DNA of 7,741 bases from Rhodobacteraceae bacterium UBA3069 (GTDB lineage Bacteria > Pseudomonadota > Alphaproteobacteria > Rhodobacterales > Rhodobacteraceae): the NCBI GenBank assembly GCA_002366795.1, contig DFBX01000099.1, forward strand, positions 1-7,741, in the 5' to 3' direction. Numbering within the stretch: the first letter of the stretch is position 1; each line of letters starts with the position of its first letter. Made by a program: the position numbers and the translations under genes. The notes beneath the pieces were generated by a model. The model did no database searches and was not told the origin of the DNA. It saw only the letters and a program-made list of their open reading frames with translations. This document shows, piece after piece, positions 1 through 6,230 of this stretch.

Positions 1-41
1 TCATAGCCCCAAGCTCAGGCAGGCAAACCCTGAAACGCGCA

Positions 42-67
42 GCGCCCCGCCGGTCAGGGCGGGGCGC
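42..67 (-). terminator. Probable terminator of the aap operon
   Basis: A perfect 10-bp GC-rich inverted repeat (arms 42-51 and 58-67) with a 6-nt loop lies 29 bp after the aapP stop codon. On the minus strand the stem is followed by TGCGCGTTTCAGG, so the U tract is short and displaced. It may act as an intrinsic terminator or mainly as a 3'-end-stabilising hairpin. Position and stem strength support it; the weak U tract lowers confidence. Confidence 0.65.
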
Positions 68-95
68 ATCGTTGCATCACGTCGTTCAGATTGGA

Positions 96-887
96 TCAGT
101 GACCCAGAATTTGGCTTAGGAACAGCTTGGTGCGTTCGCTCTGCGGGTTGTTGAAGAACTCTTCCGGCTCGTTCTGTTCGACGATCTGGCCCTGGTCCAT
201 AAAGATCACGCGGTTGGCAACCTGGCGGGCAAAGCCCATCTCGTGCGTGACGCAAAGCATGGTCATGCCTTCCTCGGCCAGCTCGATCATAGTGTCCAGC
301 ACCTCTTTGATCATCTCGGGATCAAGCGCCGAGGTGGGTTCATCGAACAGCATGATACGCGGCTTCATGCAGAGCGAGCGGGCAATCGCCACACGCTGCT
401 GCTGACCGCCCGAAAGCTGGCCGGGGTATTTATCGGCCTGTTCGGGGATCTTCACCTTTTCAAGGAAATGCATCGCCGTTTCTTCGGCTTCCTTCTTGGG
501 AATCTTCCGAACCCAGATCGGGGCCAGCGTGCAGTTTTCCAGAATCGTCTGATGTGGGAACAGGTTGAAGTGCTGAAAGCACATGCCAACCTCGGACCGG
601 ATCTTGTCGATGTTCTTCAGATCGTTGGACAGTTCAGTGCCGTCCACAACGATGCGGCCCTGCTGGTGTTCCTCCAGGGCGTTGATACAGCGAATCAGGG
701 TGGATTTGCCCGACCCCGAAGGGCCGGCAATCACGATCCGCTCGCCGCGGTGCACGGTCAGGTCGATATCGCGCAGCACGTGGAACTGGCCATACCATTT
801 GTTCATGTTTGTGATTTCAATGGCGACCTCGTCCGAGACTTTCATCTGGGAGCGGTCAACCGAACGGTCGAGTGCAAGATCAGACAT
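96..887 (-). CDS. aapP: General/acidic L-amino acid ABC transporter, ATP-binding protein AapP (BztD)
   Basis: This is the cytoplasmic ATPase of the polar amino-acid importer encoded by the three preceding genes; ATP binding and hydrolysis by its dimer drives uptake through AapQ/AapM. The 263-residue protein has every ABC motif in order: Walker A GPSGSGKST (55-63), Q-loop Gln105, signature LSGGQ (158-162), Walker B IMLFDEP (178-184), D-loop SALD (186-189) and switch His215. The stretch NMNKWYG near residues 27-33 and the ending KLFLSQILGH are typical of the polar amino-acid GlnQ/AapP group. The ATG lies 15 nt after the aapM stop, with AAGGA about 8 nt upstream, so it is the last gene of the aap operon. 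Length and motifs are intact. By homology, substrates are Glu, Gln, Asp and Asn (bzt) or a wider set of L-amino acids (aap); the sequence cannot decide this. Confidence 0.96.
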   Translation of the reverse strand: MSDLALDRSVDRSQMKVSDEVAIEITNMNKWYGQFHVLRDIDLTVHRGERIVIAGPSGSGKSTLIRCINALEEHQQGRIVVDGTELSNDLKNIDKIRSEVGMCFQHFNLFPHQTILENCTLAPIWVRKIPKKEAEETAMHFLEKVKIPEQADKYPGQLSGGQQQRVAIARSLCMKPRIMLFDEPTSALDPEMIKEVLDTMIELAEEGMTMLCVTHEMGFARQVANRVIFMDQGQIVEQNEPEEFFNNPQSERTKLFLSQILGH

Positions 888-902
888 GGGTGTGATCCTT
901 TC

Positions 903-2225
903 TTAACGGTGGCCAGTCTGAAGCTTGCGCTCCAGATACATGGAATAGCGGGACATGCCGAAGCAGACGACGAAAAACAGGAAGGCGATGAAGCCATACA
1001 GCTCCCATACGATCCCGTTCCAGTCAGCATCGGCACGAATGGCGTTGGACAGGCCCAGCGGGTCCAGCAGGCCAATGATCGACACCAGCGTGGTGTCCTT
1101 GAACAGGCCAATGAAGGTGGACACGATACCGGGGATCGAGATTTTGAGCGCCTGCGGCATGATCACAAGTCGCTGCGACTGCCAGTAATCAAGGCCAAGA
1201 CTGTCGGCCCCTTCATACTGGCCCTTGGGCAGCGCGGCGAGGCCACCGCGGATCACCTCGGCCATATAGGCCGACGCGAACAGGGTCGCCATGATGATAA
1301 CGCGCAGGATGATGTCGAAACTCGTACCCGGCGGCAGAAAGATGTTCAGCAGGGTCGAGGCCACGAACAACAGCGTGATCAGCGGCACCCCGCGGATGAA
1401 CTCGATAAAGCCGACGCAGATCGCCTTGACCAGCGGCAGGTCGGACTGGCGGCCAAGCGCCAGCACGATGCCCAGCGGAAGCGAGCCTGCAATGGCCACC
1501 ACGCCGATTGTCACCGACAACATGAAGCCGCCGAACTTGCGTGATTCAACGGGTTCGATACCAAGGGGCAGGATCGACGACAGCGCCTCGCTGACCGGCC
1601 CCATCACGAACAGCCACCAGACCAACGCTGCAACCACCGCAGCGATGATCGCGGCCAGCGCACCGGCGGCAGTATCGACGGCCTTGTAGACAAAATAGGC
1701 GAGAACAAAGCCCGCAATGACGGCCAGCGGTGTCCAGATCGTTCCGCCCCAAAGCAGCCAGGGCATGATGAACGCGGAAATGGCCGAGAACCAGATCAGC
1801 TTGCGCGGCACCTTGTCGGAAAACAGCACCGGGGCCAGCGCCACCGCCAGAAGGACCAGCGCCAAGATTGGGCGCCAATAGGATTCGGGGGGGTAGAAGC
1901 CGAACAAAAGCTGGATCCAGCGATCACGGATCACGCCCCAGCAGGCACCGCCGAAATGACCTTCGCGGCCTAGGCCAGCCAGAATTTCGCGGCATTCGCC
2001 AAGCGATTCCGCCTGCCAAGTCGGCGAGATGAGCCAAGGCAGGATGATAGATCCGACCAAGTAGATAAAGGCCATTGCCGCAATCGTCAGGAGCGAGTTG
2101 AACCAGCCCGAAAACAGGTTCTCGCGCATCCAGCCGACCACGCCGACAGAAGTGCCGGGTGGTGCCTTTTGCGGCAGCATGGTGTCACGGACGAAGGCGA
2201 CGGTATGGGAATGCAGATCGCTCAT
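903..2225 (-). CDS. aapM: General/acidic L-amino acid ABC transporter, permease AapM (BztC)
   Basis: This inner-membrane permease pairs with AapQ to form the translocation path. It has 440 residues, longer than typical GlnP-type permeases but in line with BztC-like proteins. A first hydrophobic segment (about 43-65) is followed by a probably periplasmic stretch with Cys78 and Cys95 (GACW), then four extra hydrophobic segments (about 118-136, 142-160, 163-180, 187-209). The MetI-like core runs from about 232 to 428. The ATPase-contacting EAA loop lies around 323-361 and reads EGADSLG with IMPQAL rather than the usual EAA form. The start is secure: the aapQ stop TAA is one base before the ATG, with a GGAGAGG ribosome binding site (2230-2236) inside the end of aapQ, which suggests translational coupling. 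aapP follows after a short gap. The permease call is firm; the exact substrate range is inferred. Confidence 0.95.
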   Translation of the reverse strand: MSDLHSHTVAFVRDTMLPQKAPPGTSVGVVGWMRENLFSGWFNSLLTIAAMAFIYLVGSIILPWLISPTWQAESLGECREILAGLGREGHFGGACWGVIRDRWIQLLFGFYPPESYWRPILALVLLAVALAPVLFSDKVPRKLIWFSAISAFIMPWLLWGGTIWTPLAVIAGFVLAYFVYKAVDTAAGALAAIIAAVVAALVWWLFVMGPVSEALSSILPLGIEPVESRKFGGFMLSVTIGVVAIAGSLPLGIVLALGRQSDLPLVKAICVGFIEFIRGVPLITLLFVASTLLNIFLPPGTSFDIILRVIIMATLFASAYMAEVIRGGLAALPKGQYEGADSLGLDYWQSQRLVIMPQALKISIPGIVSTFIGLFKDTTLVSIIGLLDPLGLSNAIRADADWNGIVWELYGFIAFLFFVVCFGMSRYSMYLERKLQTGHR

Positions 2226-2226
2226 G

Positions 2227-3495
2227 TTACCTCTCCACCAGTTTGACGCGGTTGTTGTACCAGTTCATCACCAGCGAAATGCTGAGAGAGATAAGCAGGT
2301 AGATCAGCATGCCCAGCATGACCGTCTCAAGCTCGCGGCCGGTCTGGTTCATGGTGATCCCCATCAGCGTGCCAGTGATATCCATATAGCCCACCGCAAT
2401 CGCCAGCGACGAGTTCTTCGTCAGGTTCAGGTATTGCGAGATCAGCGGCGGAATGATGATGCGCAGCGCCTGCGGCAGGATCACAAGGTTCATGATCCGC
2501 TTGGGACGCAGGCCCAATGCCGCGGCGGCCTCGGTCTGGCCCTTGGAAATGGCCAGGATACCGGCACGCACGATTTCCGAGATGAAGGCGGCTGTATACA
2601 GCGACAGGGCCAGCCACAGGGCAATCAACGAGTTGCGCATATGCGTGCCGCCCTGGAAGTTGAACCCCTTCAGCGCGGGATAGCCAAGGTGGAACCCCAG
2701 CAGAACCAGAACCGCCAGCAGCGGAACGAAAACCACGCCCAAGCGAAAATGCCAGACGGTCGGGCGGACGCCCGTCGCCTCTTGGACGGCATCGGCGTTG
2801 CGCTTGATCCGGGCCGAAGCCCAAAGCCCGGCCAGCAGCACCGCAACAAGCGCCAACAGGTCCAGCGACACGTCGAACCGCATCGCACTGGCGCCGAACA
2901 GGTGAATATCGCCCAAGCTGCGCGAGAAAAGCGCCTCGGGGATGTAGAAACCGCGATTGGTAAAGGCGACACTGTCGAACAGCGCCATAGACGCCTGTGG
3001 ATCAGCACCCCGGAAATCGCGTGGTTGTGGCAATGTCTCAATGATGATCGCCATGATCAGCACGATCCACAGCAGCACCGGCACGTTGCGGAACATTTCC
3101 ACGTAAACCGTCATGATGCGCGAGATCAGCCAGTTTTTCGACAGGCGCAGCACACCGATGGTGACGCCCAGAACCGTGGCCGCAGCGCAGCCCATCACAG
3201 CAACAAGCAGCGTGTTCAGCAGCCCGACAAAGGCGGCACGCAAATGGCTGTTCTGGTTGTCGTAATCCACCAGACGCTGGTTGATGTCATAGCCCGCAGG
3301 TTCTGCCAAAAAGCCAAAGGACGGCTCTTTTCCTAGGTCTGCAAGGTTCTGCGCCGTGTTGGAAATAAGCCAGCCGATCAGAATAAGGAAGCCGATCAAG
3401 GCGGCAATCTGGAAGGTGATCGAGCGATATCGCGTGTCGTAGATCAGCTGCGACACGCGGAACGACGCCTTGGGAGGGTCGGTTACAATCGTCAT
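2227..3495 (-). CDS. aapQ: General/acidic L-amino acid ABC transporter, permease AapQ (BztB)
   Basis: This is the first of two inner-membrane permeases of the importer. The 422-residue protein begins with a short cytoplasmic stretch containing FRVSQLIYDTRYRS, which I recognise as characteristic of AapQ/BztB, followed by a membrane segment (about 28-46). Further segments lie near 88-114 and 132-153, then a long insertion (about 155-287) with two more hydrophobic stretches (212-227, 250-270). The C-terminal part of the MetI-like domain follows. The EAA loop is canonical: Glu322-Ala-Ala, Gly328 and ILP at 339-341, the docking site for AapP. The ATG lies 129 bp after aapJ, behind a strong hairpin, and has only a weak GGGGA-like ribosome binding site about 9 nt upstream. 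This is consistent with lower expression than the binding protein. The gene is intact and runs one base short of aapM. Confidence 0.95.
   Translation of the reverse strand: MTIVTDPPKASFRVSQLIYDTRYRSITFQIAALIGFLILIGWLISNTAQNLADLGKEPSFGFLAEPAGYDINQRLVDYDNQNSHLRAAFVGLLNTLLVAVMGCAAATVLGVTIGVLRLSKNWLISRIMTVYVEMFRNVPVLLWIVLIMAIIIETLPQPRDFRGADPQASMALFDSVAFTNRGFYIPEALFSRSLGDIHLFGASAMRFDVSLDLLALVAVLLAGLWASARIKRNADAVQEATGVRPTVWHFRLGVVFVPLLAVLVLLGFHLGYPALKGFNFQGGTHMRNSLIALWLALSLYTAAFISEIVRAGILAISKGQTEAAAALGLRPKRIMNLVILPQALRIIIPPLISQYLNLTKNSSLAIAVGYMDITGTLMGITMNQTGRELETVMLGMLIYLLISLSISLVMNWYNNRVKLVER
2230..2236 (-). promoter_or_regulatory. Ribosome binding site of aapM within the end of aapQ
   Basis: GGAGAGG on the minus strand overlaps the last codons of aapQ and sits 4 nt before the aapM ATG. 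Together with the one-base gap between the genes it suggests coupled translation, giving near-equal amounts of the two permeases. Confidence 0.75.
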
Positions 3496-3510
3496 GCAGA
3501 GGTTCCCCGT

Positions 3511-3560
3511 CTAACGGTTCTGGGTGTAATCCCCCGGCGTCATTGTCGCGCCACGAACCG
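3511..3560 (-). other. Structured gap before aapQ with a 10-codon ORF
   Basis: Between the aapJ hairpin and aapQ, segment 3515-3523 can pair with 3551-3560 (nine pairs, one bulged base), enclosing about 27 nt. Inside it an ATG at 3543 opens MTPGDYTQNR, ending in TAG at 3511, 15 nt before the aapQ ATG. No ribosome binding site precedes this mini-ORF. The structure may shape aapQ mRNA stability or translation; both readings are speculative. Confidence 0.25.
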
Positions 3561-3584
3561 AGTTGTTATGCTTGGATAAAGCGT

Positions 3585-3612
3585 GAAGGGCGCGGAATGA
3601 ACCGCGCCCTTC
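3585..3612 (-). terminator. Intercistronic hairpin after aapJ (attenuator or mRNA stabiliser)
   Basis: A perfect 11-bp inverted repeat (3585-3595 with 3602-3612) and a 6-nt loop sits 12 bp after the aapJ stop, inside the operon. The minus-strand sequence after it is ACGCTTTATCC, lacking a real U tract. Such structures behind the binding-protein gene of ABC importers are known to raise binding-protein output relative to the permeases, through partial termination or by blocking 3'-exonuclease decay. That role is inferred here from position and structure. Confidence 0.7.
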
Positions 3613-3624
3613 TGCCGTCCCGCC

Positions 3625-4641
3625 TTAGCGGAAGGGCGGAGAGTAAAGCAGACCGCCATCGGTCCACTGAGCGTTCAGGCCACGGGCCAGACCGATCGAG
3701 GTGTTCTCGCCGATAGTCTTTTCGAACAGTTCGCCGTAGTTGCCGCCCGCCATGATGGCGTTCTTGGCCCAGTCAGCCGACACACCCAGCATTTCGCCAA
3801 GGTTGCCTTCGGTGCCCAGGATACGGTTCACTTCGGGGTTGTTGGTGCCTTCGGACAGCTCGGCGATATTGGCCGAGGTGATGCCCAGCTCTTCGGCTGC
3901 GATCAGTGCGTTCAGCGTCCAGCGAACCACGTCACCCCATTCGTTGTCGCCATGGCGCACGAGCGGGCCCAGCGGCTCTTTCGAAATGATTTCCGGCAGG
4001 ACCACGTGGTCGCTGGGGTTTTCGAACGAAGCGCGGGTCGCGGCAAGGCCGGATGCGTCGGTCGTGTAGGTGTCGCATGCACCGGCCAGGTATTGCTGCT
4101 GGCCTTCGGCATTGGTTTCGATCGGAACGGGTTCGTAGCTGATGTTGTTCTTGCGGAAGAAGTCCGCCAGGTTCAGCTCGGTCGTGGTGCCGGTCTGGAT
4201 GCAAACGGTCGCGCCGTCCAGTTCCTTGGCAGAGCTGACGCCCAGTGCCTTGGGAACCATGAAGCCCTGACCATCGTAGTAGTTCACGCCGACAAAATCG
4301 AACTTGAGATCGACATCGCGCGAGAAGGTCCAAGTGGTGTTACGGGCCAGCATGTCCACTTCGCCGGATGCCAGCGCGGTGAAACGGGTCTTGCCGGTGG
4401 TCGGCACGAATTCGACGGCTTGCGGATCGCCCAGCACGGCCGCGGCGACGGCACGGCAGACGCCGACATCGAAGCCTTCCCAGTTGCCGTTCGCATCAGG
4501 TGCCGCAAAGCCCACCAAACCGGTGGTCACGCCGCAGTTCAGTTTGCCGCGTGCTTTCACGTCATCGAGCGTCCCGGCTGCTGCTGCGCCGGCGGCAAGG
4601 CCGGCCACGGTCAGTGCGCCAAGAAATACGGATTTTTTCAT
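3625..4641 (-). CDS. aapJ: General/acidic L-amino acid ABC transporter, periplasmic binding protein AapJ (BztA)
   Basis: This periplasmic solute-binding protein captures amino acids and delivers them to AapQ/AapM. The 338-residue precursor starts with a classic Sec signal peptide: MKKS, a hydrophobic core, then an Ala-rich end with likely cleavage after about Ala22, before GTLDDV. There is no lipobox cysteine, so the mature protein should be soluble. It belongs to the SBP_bac_3 family; recognisable AapJ segments include SGEVDMLARNTTWT (92-105), YYDGQGFMVPKALGV (121-135) and CIQTGTTTELNLADFF (147-162). Four cysteines (36, 62, 147, 189) could form two disulfides. The ATG was chosen because AGGAAGAGG lies 5 nt upstream and the signal peptide begins there. 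An in-frame GTG at 4665 would extend it by eight residues but places the ribosome binding site inside the coding region and spoils the signal peptide. It is the first gene of the aap operon. Confidence 0.96.
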   Translation of the reverse strand: MKKSVFLGALTVAGLAAGAAAAGTLDDVKARGKLNCGVTTGLVGFAAPDANGNWEGFDVGVCRAVAAAVLGDPQAVEFVPTTGKTRFTALASGEVDMLARNTTWTFSRDVDLKFDFVGVNYYDGQGFMVPKALGVSSAKELDGATVCIQTGTTTELNLADFFRKNNISYEPVPIETNAEGQQQYLAGACDTYTTDASGLAATRASFENPSDHVVLPEIISKEPLGPLVRHGDNEWGDVVRWTLNALIAAEELGITSANIAELSEGTNNPEVNRILGTEGNLGEMLGVSADWAKNAIMAGGNYGELFEKTIGENTSIGLARGLNAQWTDGGLLYSPPFR

Positions 4642-4646
4642 GTTTA

Positions 4647-4655
4647 CCTCTTCCT
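4647..4655 (-). promoter_or_regulatory. Ribosome binding site of aapJ
   Basis: The minus strand reads AGGAAGAGG, 5 nt before the ATG at 4641. It is the strongest ribosome binding site in the window and decides the ATG start over the in-frame GTG at 4665. Its strength fits high-level synthesis of a periplasmic binding protein. Confidence 0.85.
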
Positions 4656-4661
4656 GATTTT

Positions 4662-4680
4662 CCACCCTTTCGCAGGGCGG
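4662..4680 (-). promoter_or_regulatory. Leader hairpin just upstream of the aapJ ribosome binding site
   Basis: In the aapJ leader RNA, CCGCCCU (4674-4680) can pair with AGGGUGG (4662-4668), giving seven base pairs including one G-U, with a GCGAA loop. It ends 6 nt before the Shine-Dalgarno sequence. It could protect the 5' end or influence ribosome access. The structure is predicted by eye only. Confidence 0.45.
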
Positions 4681-4685
4681 TTCAT

Positions 4686-4705
4686 TCGGTCACTTTTGGG
4701 ACCGA
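4686..4705 (-). promoter_or_regulatory. Second leader hairpin upstream of aapJ
   Basis: Arms 4686-4691 and 4700-4705 (TCGGTC with GACCGA) form a perfect 6-bp stem around an 8-nt A-rich loop. It directly precedes the ATG of the possible 13-codon upstream ORF, which could hide that start. Predicted by eye only. Confidence 0.4.
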
Positions 4706-4746
4706 GGGCGAAACTTGAGAAGGGTCTCCCCCCCCTAAGTGCAGAG

Positions 4747-4776
4747 AGTGTGCGGGAATTGATTATTGATCGTCAA
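4747..4776 (-). promoter_or_regulatory. Candidate sigma-70-type promoter of the aap operon
   Basis: On the minus strand TTGACG (4771-4776, five of six matches to TTGACA) and CACACT (4747-4752, three of six to TATAAT) are separated by 18 bp. Transcription would start near 4740, giving a leader of about 100 nt before aapJ. A second overlapping -35-like TTGACT lies at 4776-4781 but has poor spacing. The gap between the Atp12 stop and aapJ is the only sizeable non-coding region ahead of the operon, so a promoter is expected here; the exact hexamers are a guess. Confidence 0.45.
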
Positions 4777-4854
4777 GTCAAGGATCGGCTTTCATGATGA
4801 ATTTTCCAGCATTTACCCAAGGGAACCGAGAGGTTAACGCCCGTTTTTCGAGCG

Positions 4855-5559
4855 TCATGACAGGGCATAGAACCGTTTTGCGTGAATGAACGCCTGTTTC
4901 TTGAGCGCCGCTTGCGCGGTGGCTTCCTCGTCCTCACCCCATTGTTCCTCTTGCCAGGTCTCGTCCAGCCGCGACAGCGCCCATGCCTCTTCGGGGCTCA
5001 GGCGGTCATGTGCGGTGGCGAATCCAAGGATCAGCGAGCCGGACATGCCGACCAGATCATGAAACGCGGCAAGCCGGAACGCATCCAGTTCAGCCACCCG
5101 CGCCGACAACCGCGCCAGCGCGTCGGGGTCTTGCGGCACGAACATGACGCCCGCTGCGGGGATCAGTCGCACCTGCAGCGCCTCTTCGGCCCAATCCAGC
5201 AGCGGATCCCATGCCGCCGCCTGCCGCTGCACCAGTTCGACAGGGGATTCGGCGCGATAGCAAAGCAGGTCGGTCGCCCCGTATTCGGCCAGCAGCCCGG
5301 CCACCTCGGCGTGCTGGGTAGCGACCTTGTCGATCGCCGCATTGGCCGAACGGGTGACCGGCATGCCGTTCGGGTCGATCACCCCGTCCTGCGCATCCCA
5401 TTCCTGCGCCACGGCCCCTGCCATGAGGCGGGTCGGCAGGATCAGGGGCGTCTTGGCGGGGGTTTTCACCGCACGCCCGTCCAGCATGACGGTGAACCCG
5501 TCAGGGGTCTGTTCGACCGATGCTTCTTTCCAGAACCTTTTGGCGGCCCATCCGCTCAT
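4855..5559 (-). CDS. ATP12 family F1-ATPase assembly chaperone
   Basis: This 234-residue protein is a homologue of mitochondrial Atp12, which binds the F1 alpha subunit and keeps it from aggregating until it assembles with beta; in alphaproteobacteria it is presumed to do the same in the cytoplasm. Recognisable family segments are an N-terminal KRFWKEASV, the segment VMLDGRAVKTPAKTPL (24-39), the block PVTRSANAAIDKVA (67-80), TDLLCYRAE (96-104), and the acidic C-terminal block LDETWQEEQWGEDEEA (198-213) typical of the family. There is no signal peptide or membrane segment. The ATG overlaps the stop of the HAD gene by 4 nt (ATGA), and GGGAGAG lies just upstream, so it is the last gene of the crcB-rluC-HAD cluster. 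No ATP synthase gene is in the window. Length and motifs look complete. The family assignment is strong; function here is by homology. Confidence 0.93.
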   Translation of the reverse strand: MSGWAAKRFWKEASVEQTPDGFTVMLDGRAVKTPAKTPLILPTRLMAGAVAQEWDAQDGVIDPNGMPVTRSANAAIDKVATQHAEVAGLLAEYGATDLLCYRAESPVELVQRQAAAWDPLLDWAEEALQVRLIPAAGVMFVPQDPDALARLSARVAELDAFRLAAFHDLVGMSGSLILGFATAHDRLSPEEAWALSRLDETWQEEQWGEDEEATAQAALKKQAFIHAKRFYALS

Positions 5560-6230
5560 GTCGTCTCTCCCAATATTCTGTCTATGGCGGCGGGCAGCGC
5601 CGCGAAATCGTCGATCACCTGCGCCGCGCCGGTCAGGGTGGCGGGCGCGTGATAGCCCCAGCCGACCCCGACAAAGGGTACGCCCGCGGCCTGTGCCATT
5701 TCCATGTCGAACCGCGTGTCCCCGACCATGACCGCATTCAGGGGCGCAATCCCCAGGCCCGACAGCGCGGCATGGATCATCGCGGGATGCGGCTTTGACG
5801 GGTGGAAATCGGCCACCTGCTGCGTGACGAACATATGGCCCAGCCCGTGACTGTCCAAAAGCGCATCCAGCCCGCGTTTCGACTTGCCCGTGGCGATGCC
5901 CAGCAGGGTTTCGGGCTGGGCATGAAGCGTTTCGATCGCCTCCAACGCGCCCGGATAGAGCGGGCTGGACCCTGCCCCGTTCTGCTTGCGCAGGGCCGCA
6001 TAGCTTTCCTTGTAGGTCTCGACCATACGTGTGCGGACAGGCTCGGGTTGCGCTGGCGCAAGCTCCGCCATTGCCATGGGAAGGCTAAGGCCAACGATTG
6101 ACAGCACGGTCGCCCGGTCTGGCAGGTTCAGCCCCTCGCCGGCAAAAGCCGCCTGCATCGAGGACATGATATCCCCCTGGCTGTCCACCAATGTGCCGTC
6201 CACGTCGAAAATGACCAGTCTCAGGCTCAA
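5556..6230 (-). CDS. HAD-superfamily hydrolase, phosphoglycolate phosphatase-like
   Basis: This is a soluble HAD phosphatase of the subfamily IA type, 224 residues from the chosen start. All catalytic motifs are visible: motif I DVDGT (Asp9 nucleophile, Asp11 acid/base), motif II Thr114 in GIATGKSKRG, motif III Lys146 in SKPHP, and motif IV GDTRFDM (Asp171 and Asp175 for magnesium). A helical cap lies between motifs I and II. The substrate cannot be told from sequence; Gph-like proteins hydrolyse 2-phosphoglycolate and many relatives act on sugar phosphates or nucleotides. No ATG lies near motif I. A TTG at 6228-6230 overlaps the rluC stop as TTGA, follows GAGG by 10 nt and gives MSLRLVIFDVDGT, matching the usual distance of motif I from the start in this family. 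The reading frame stays open far upstream inside rluC, but that part is not homologous to anything I recognise. The stop overlaps the Atp12 start by 4 nt. Confidence 0.88.
   Translation of the reverse strand: MSLRLVIFDVDGTLVDSQGDIMSSMQAAFAGEGLNLPDRATVLSIVGLSLPMAMAELAPAQPEPVRTRMVETYKESYAALRKQNGAGSSPLYPGALEAIETLHAQPETLLGIATGKSKRGLDALLDSHGLGHMFVTQQVADFHPSKPHPAMIHAALSGLGIAPLNAVMVGDTRFDMEMAQAAGVPFVGVGWGYHAPATLTGAAQVIDDFAALPAAIDRILGETT

Larger units (their letters stand above)
4644..4685 (-). other. Possible 13-codon upstream ORF in the aapJ leader
   Basis: An ATG at 4685 opens MNRPAKGWKIRKR, ending in a TAA that lies 2 nt before the aapJ ATG and touches its ribosome binding site. Six of 13 residues are Arg or Lys. 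There is no convincing ribosome binding site of its own, and the ATG lies beside a hairpin. It may be a chance ORF; it is recorded because its stop position would allow coupling to aapJ. Confidence 0.2.

Noticed and set aside
1..255. 84-codon minus-strand frame at the window edge
   Set aside because: It overlaps the C-terminal half of aapP in another frame, spans the probable terminator and has no recognisable content.
243..1544. 433-codon open frame on the plus strand
   Set aside because: It lies antisense to aapP and aapM, whose motifs are unmistakable, and its translation is rich in His, Arg, Gln and Asp with no recognisable domain. This is typical of the reverse frame of GC-rich genes.
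2098..3336. 412-codon open frame on the plus strand
   Set aside because: It is antisense to aapQ and the start of aapM, has a biased His/Gln/Arg composition and no motif, so it is a shadow.
3952..4797. 281-codon plus-strand frame over aapJ and its leader
   Set aside because: It is opposite a clear periplasmic binding protein gene, has no ribosome binding site or domain seen, and would run through the aapJ promoter region.
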